This document shows, piece after piece, positions 63,501-64,000 of a stretch of 64,000 bases of DNA (within the stretch, counting starts at the first letter, position 1; each line of letters starts with the position of its first letter). The translations under genes were made by a program, and so were the position numbers. Below the pieces are notes generated by a model. That model was not told the origin of the DNA and ran no database searches. It worked only from the letters and a program-made list of their open reading frames with translations. The stretch is from an uncultured Lacinutrix sp. GTDB taxonomy: Bacteria > Bacteroidota > Bacteroidia > Flavobacteriales > Flavobacteriaceae. The stretch spans positions 186,001 to 250,000 of the forward strand of contig NZ_CANMSJ010000003.1 of the NCBI RefSeq assembly GCF_947500605.1, in the 5' to 3' direction.

Positions 63501-64000
63501 TCGTTTAGTTTTCCAGTAATTTGTAGGTCTAGCTCACTATTTAATACAGAGTTTTGGTTGTTTCCAATGGTTACACCTCTAGAAATGCTTCCGCTAGTAG
63601 TTAAGCCATCAAAAGGTTTGAAATCGTTCTCTGTGTTAGATTGTTTTATTTTGTAAAGTCTGTTAGCTTTATCATTGTTTTCGACTATAATAGCTTCGTC
63701 AAATTGCTGATAAACTCGCGTAAGATATTCTGGATATTTAAGATAGTTTATAACTAGTGAGTCGGCTATAATCGGTTTTTTAAAAGCTAAAATAGCTTTA
63801 GAGAAATCTACAGAATAATAAGTACTATCTATAATTGTAGAGTCTTTAAGTTTAACAGAGAAGTTGTTTGGGTTTATGCTTACACTGTCTATGGTAATCG
63901 ATTCGGCTTTAGCTACAGTTTTTTGCCTAAAATTAGCATTGCGATCTTGGGAGAAAGCAGCAATTCCAAATAAAAAAATAAAAAGAGTAGCGGTAAACTT
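60566..64000 (-). CDS. Very large outer-membrane beta-barrel protein (5' end at window edge)
   Basis: The frame is open from 60566 to the last base. Its first visible residues are KFTATLFIFLFGIAAFSQ, a signal peptide, so only one or a few N-terminal codons are missing; it is at least 1144 residues. A GTG at 63406 is internal, not the start. Residues 130-330 contain a SISRGVTIGNNQNSV block and the RWNIRAGDVDLENN segment of large surface proteins; later parts are long beta strands (FNVFSNAFEGN, NLTYYGRKT) ending with an aromatic residue. It may form a giant pore. No TonB plug is evident. Function unknown. Confidence 0.75.
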   Translation of the reverse strand, partial: KFTATLFIFLFGIAAFSQDRNANFRQKTVAKAESITIDSVSINPNNFSVKLKDSTIIDSTYYSVDFSKAILAFKKPIIADSLVINYLKYPEYLTRVYQQFDEAIIVENNDKANRLYKIKQSNTENDFKPFDGLTTSGSISRGVTIGNNQNSVLNSELDLQITGKLNDKVSLRASIQDANIPLQETGYSQRLDEFDQVFVEIFSDRWNIRAGDVDLENNDSYFAEFSKRVQGLSLRAKLGEEDAETKLFAAGALVRGQFTTSQFTAQEGNQGPYKLQGQNGELFVLIVSGSETVYVNGIIVDRGENEDYIIDYNAGEIIFNSTFPITSEMRITVDYQFSDRNYSRLVAYAGGNYESEKFKIGASVYSENDAKNNPLQQNLSSDQVNVLTEAGDDRTQMVAPSSVQEAFNENRILYKKEIVNGVEIFEFSNNADDTLFSVRFTNVGDNLGNYIISNINAINTIYEYIAPIGGTPQGDFEPIIQLVAPVKLQVAVVNGSYTPSEKTTINFEFAGSKNDLNLFSSLDDNDNNGFAGKLSINQSIIKQDSLWNLDAFVDTDFIQEEFRNIQGLYNPEFNRDWNINATTSNGLNSNFGDQVLFTAGTRAFHDKKGRANYLFEHLGFSNNFNGNKHTVNAKLFLKEKLTLTTNTSLLNSNATETTSTFLRTYNEARYNLKKSWIGGRLSAENNEQKDVVTNEFTELSQRFKAYEIFTGIGDSTGVFAEIGYKYRVNDSLRDNNLQRVNQSNTYYLNSRLIKNERTNLSLFANYRTLKNTDENLEDEQSINSRLLFSQQFFKNIINWNTVFETNSGTLAQQDFTYVEVEPGQGAYTWNDYNGNGIQELEEFEIAQFQDQGLYIRVLLPNQVFIKTHQNRLSQALTLNPTNWINEDNKSKKFLSHFYNQSSYLIDRKIKREGNAFNINPFESDEDNQLGLQLNFRNVLSYNRGKQHYTTSYTYLSNQSRNVLSVGFIANSLKSHQLNFNHKFATSWLANFLAGFDKNDSESENFVSKNFNIDEERFNPKLSYLLNDNVRFDVFYQYTNKGNTIGDLETLNQQKYGFSFAVTKNVKSAISGEFNVFSNAFEGNANSPVGYQMLEGLQPGKNLTWSLLAQQKITKFLDLNLTYYGRKTETSKTIHTGNVQLKAYF

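Noticed and set aside
1-64000. CRISPR array, prophage or insertion sequence
   Set aside because: No regularly spaced direct repeats, transposase, integrase or phage structural gene was found in either strand.

Overview
The window reads as chromosome of a low-GC (about one-third G+C by eye) Bacteroidota, most likely a marine Flavobacteriaceae of the Olleya/Lacinutrix/Algibacter kind. Grounds: exact or near TAnnTTTG -7 elements (the Bacteroidota promoter) before many genes, many lipoproteins with short N-terminal lipoboxes, a type-B sdhCAB operon, an S46 dipeptidyl-peptidase, an SDR-type hexuronate operon, and flavobacterial palindromic interspersed repeats. I see no rRNA, tRNA, CRISPR array, insertion sequence or prophage.

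Layout. 1-3.6 kb (minus): a three-gene lipoprotein operon (TSP3/LVIVD protein, seven-repeat protein, MbnP-like protein cut by the window edge). 3.8-8.2 kb: thiL, a zinc-ribbon protein, an alpha/beta hydrolase, and brnQ with an AraC regulator. 8.2-16.6 kb: a redox and electrophile stress region. It holds thioredoxin, a 32-residue CPNC peptide, two AhpD-like proteins, a cupredoxin-like protein, two FrnE/DsbA paralogues, a HAD hydrolase, an MRJP-like lipoprotein, an EthD protein and a TetR regulator with two matching palindromic operators. Two almost identical promoter modules drive thioredoxin and the peptide. 16.7-20.4 kb: a stand-alone ACT protein divergent from aspartate kinase, a probable structured non-coding RNA, and an AIPR-like protein. 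20.5-25.1 kb (minus): a hexuronate operon (Nramp-like transporter without metal ligands, manA-like isomerase, SDR reductase, uxuA) behind two tandem palindromic operators. 25.2-27.2 kb: small accessory genes separated by a recurring hairpin site.

27.3-50.2 kb is mostly housekeeping: Xaa-Pro aminopeptidase, a BNR/VPS10-like protein, an esterase lipoprotein, sdhCAB, an M28 peptidase, a membrane-bound MutS-like ATPase, a LytS/LytR pair with a palindromic element between its genes, a DPP11-type peptidase, a YbdL-like aminotransferase and omega-amidase pair, an Ig-like lipoprotein and comF. 50.2-51.8 kb is glyS. 52.5-60.5 kb (minus) is a heavy-metal efflux operon: DUF6660-like metal-binding protein, a CzcA fused to a TolC-type outer-membrane component, CzcB, and a P1B-4 ATPase. 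60.6-64 kb is a very large outer-membrane protein whose signal peptide lies at the window edge.

Most noteworthy: the structured RNA with GGA-loop hairpins next to the AIPR-like gene; the Nramp homologue lacking both metal-binding motifs inside a sugar-acid operon; the duplicated promoter module with identical spacing and the small Cys peptide behind it; the cassette-like hairpin sites with compensatory base changes; and five genes whose -7 element ends 4-5 nt before the start codon, which predicts leaderless mRNAs.
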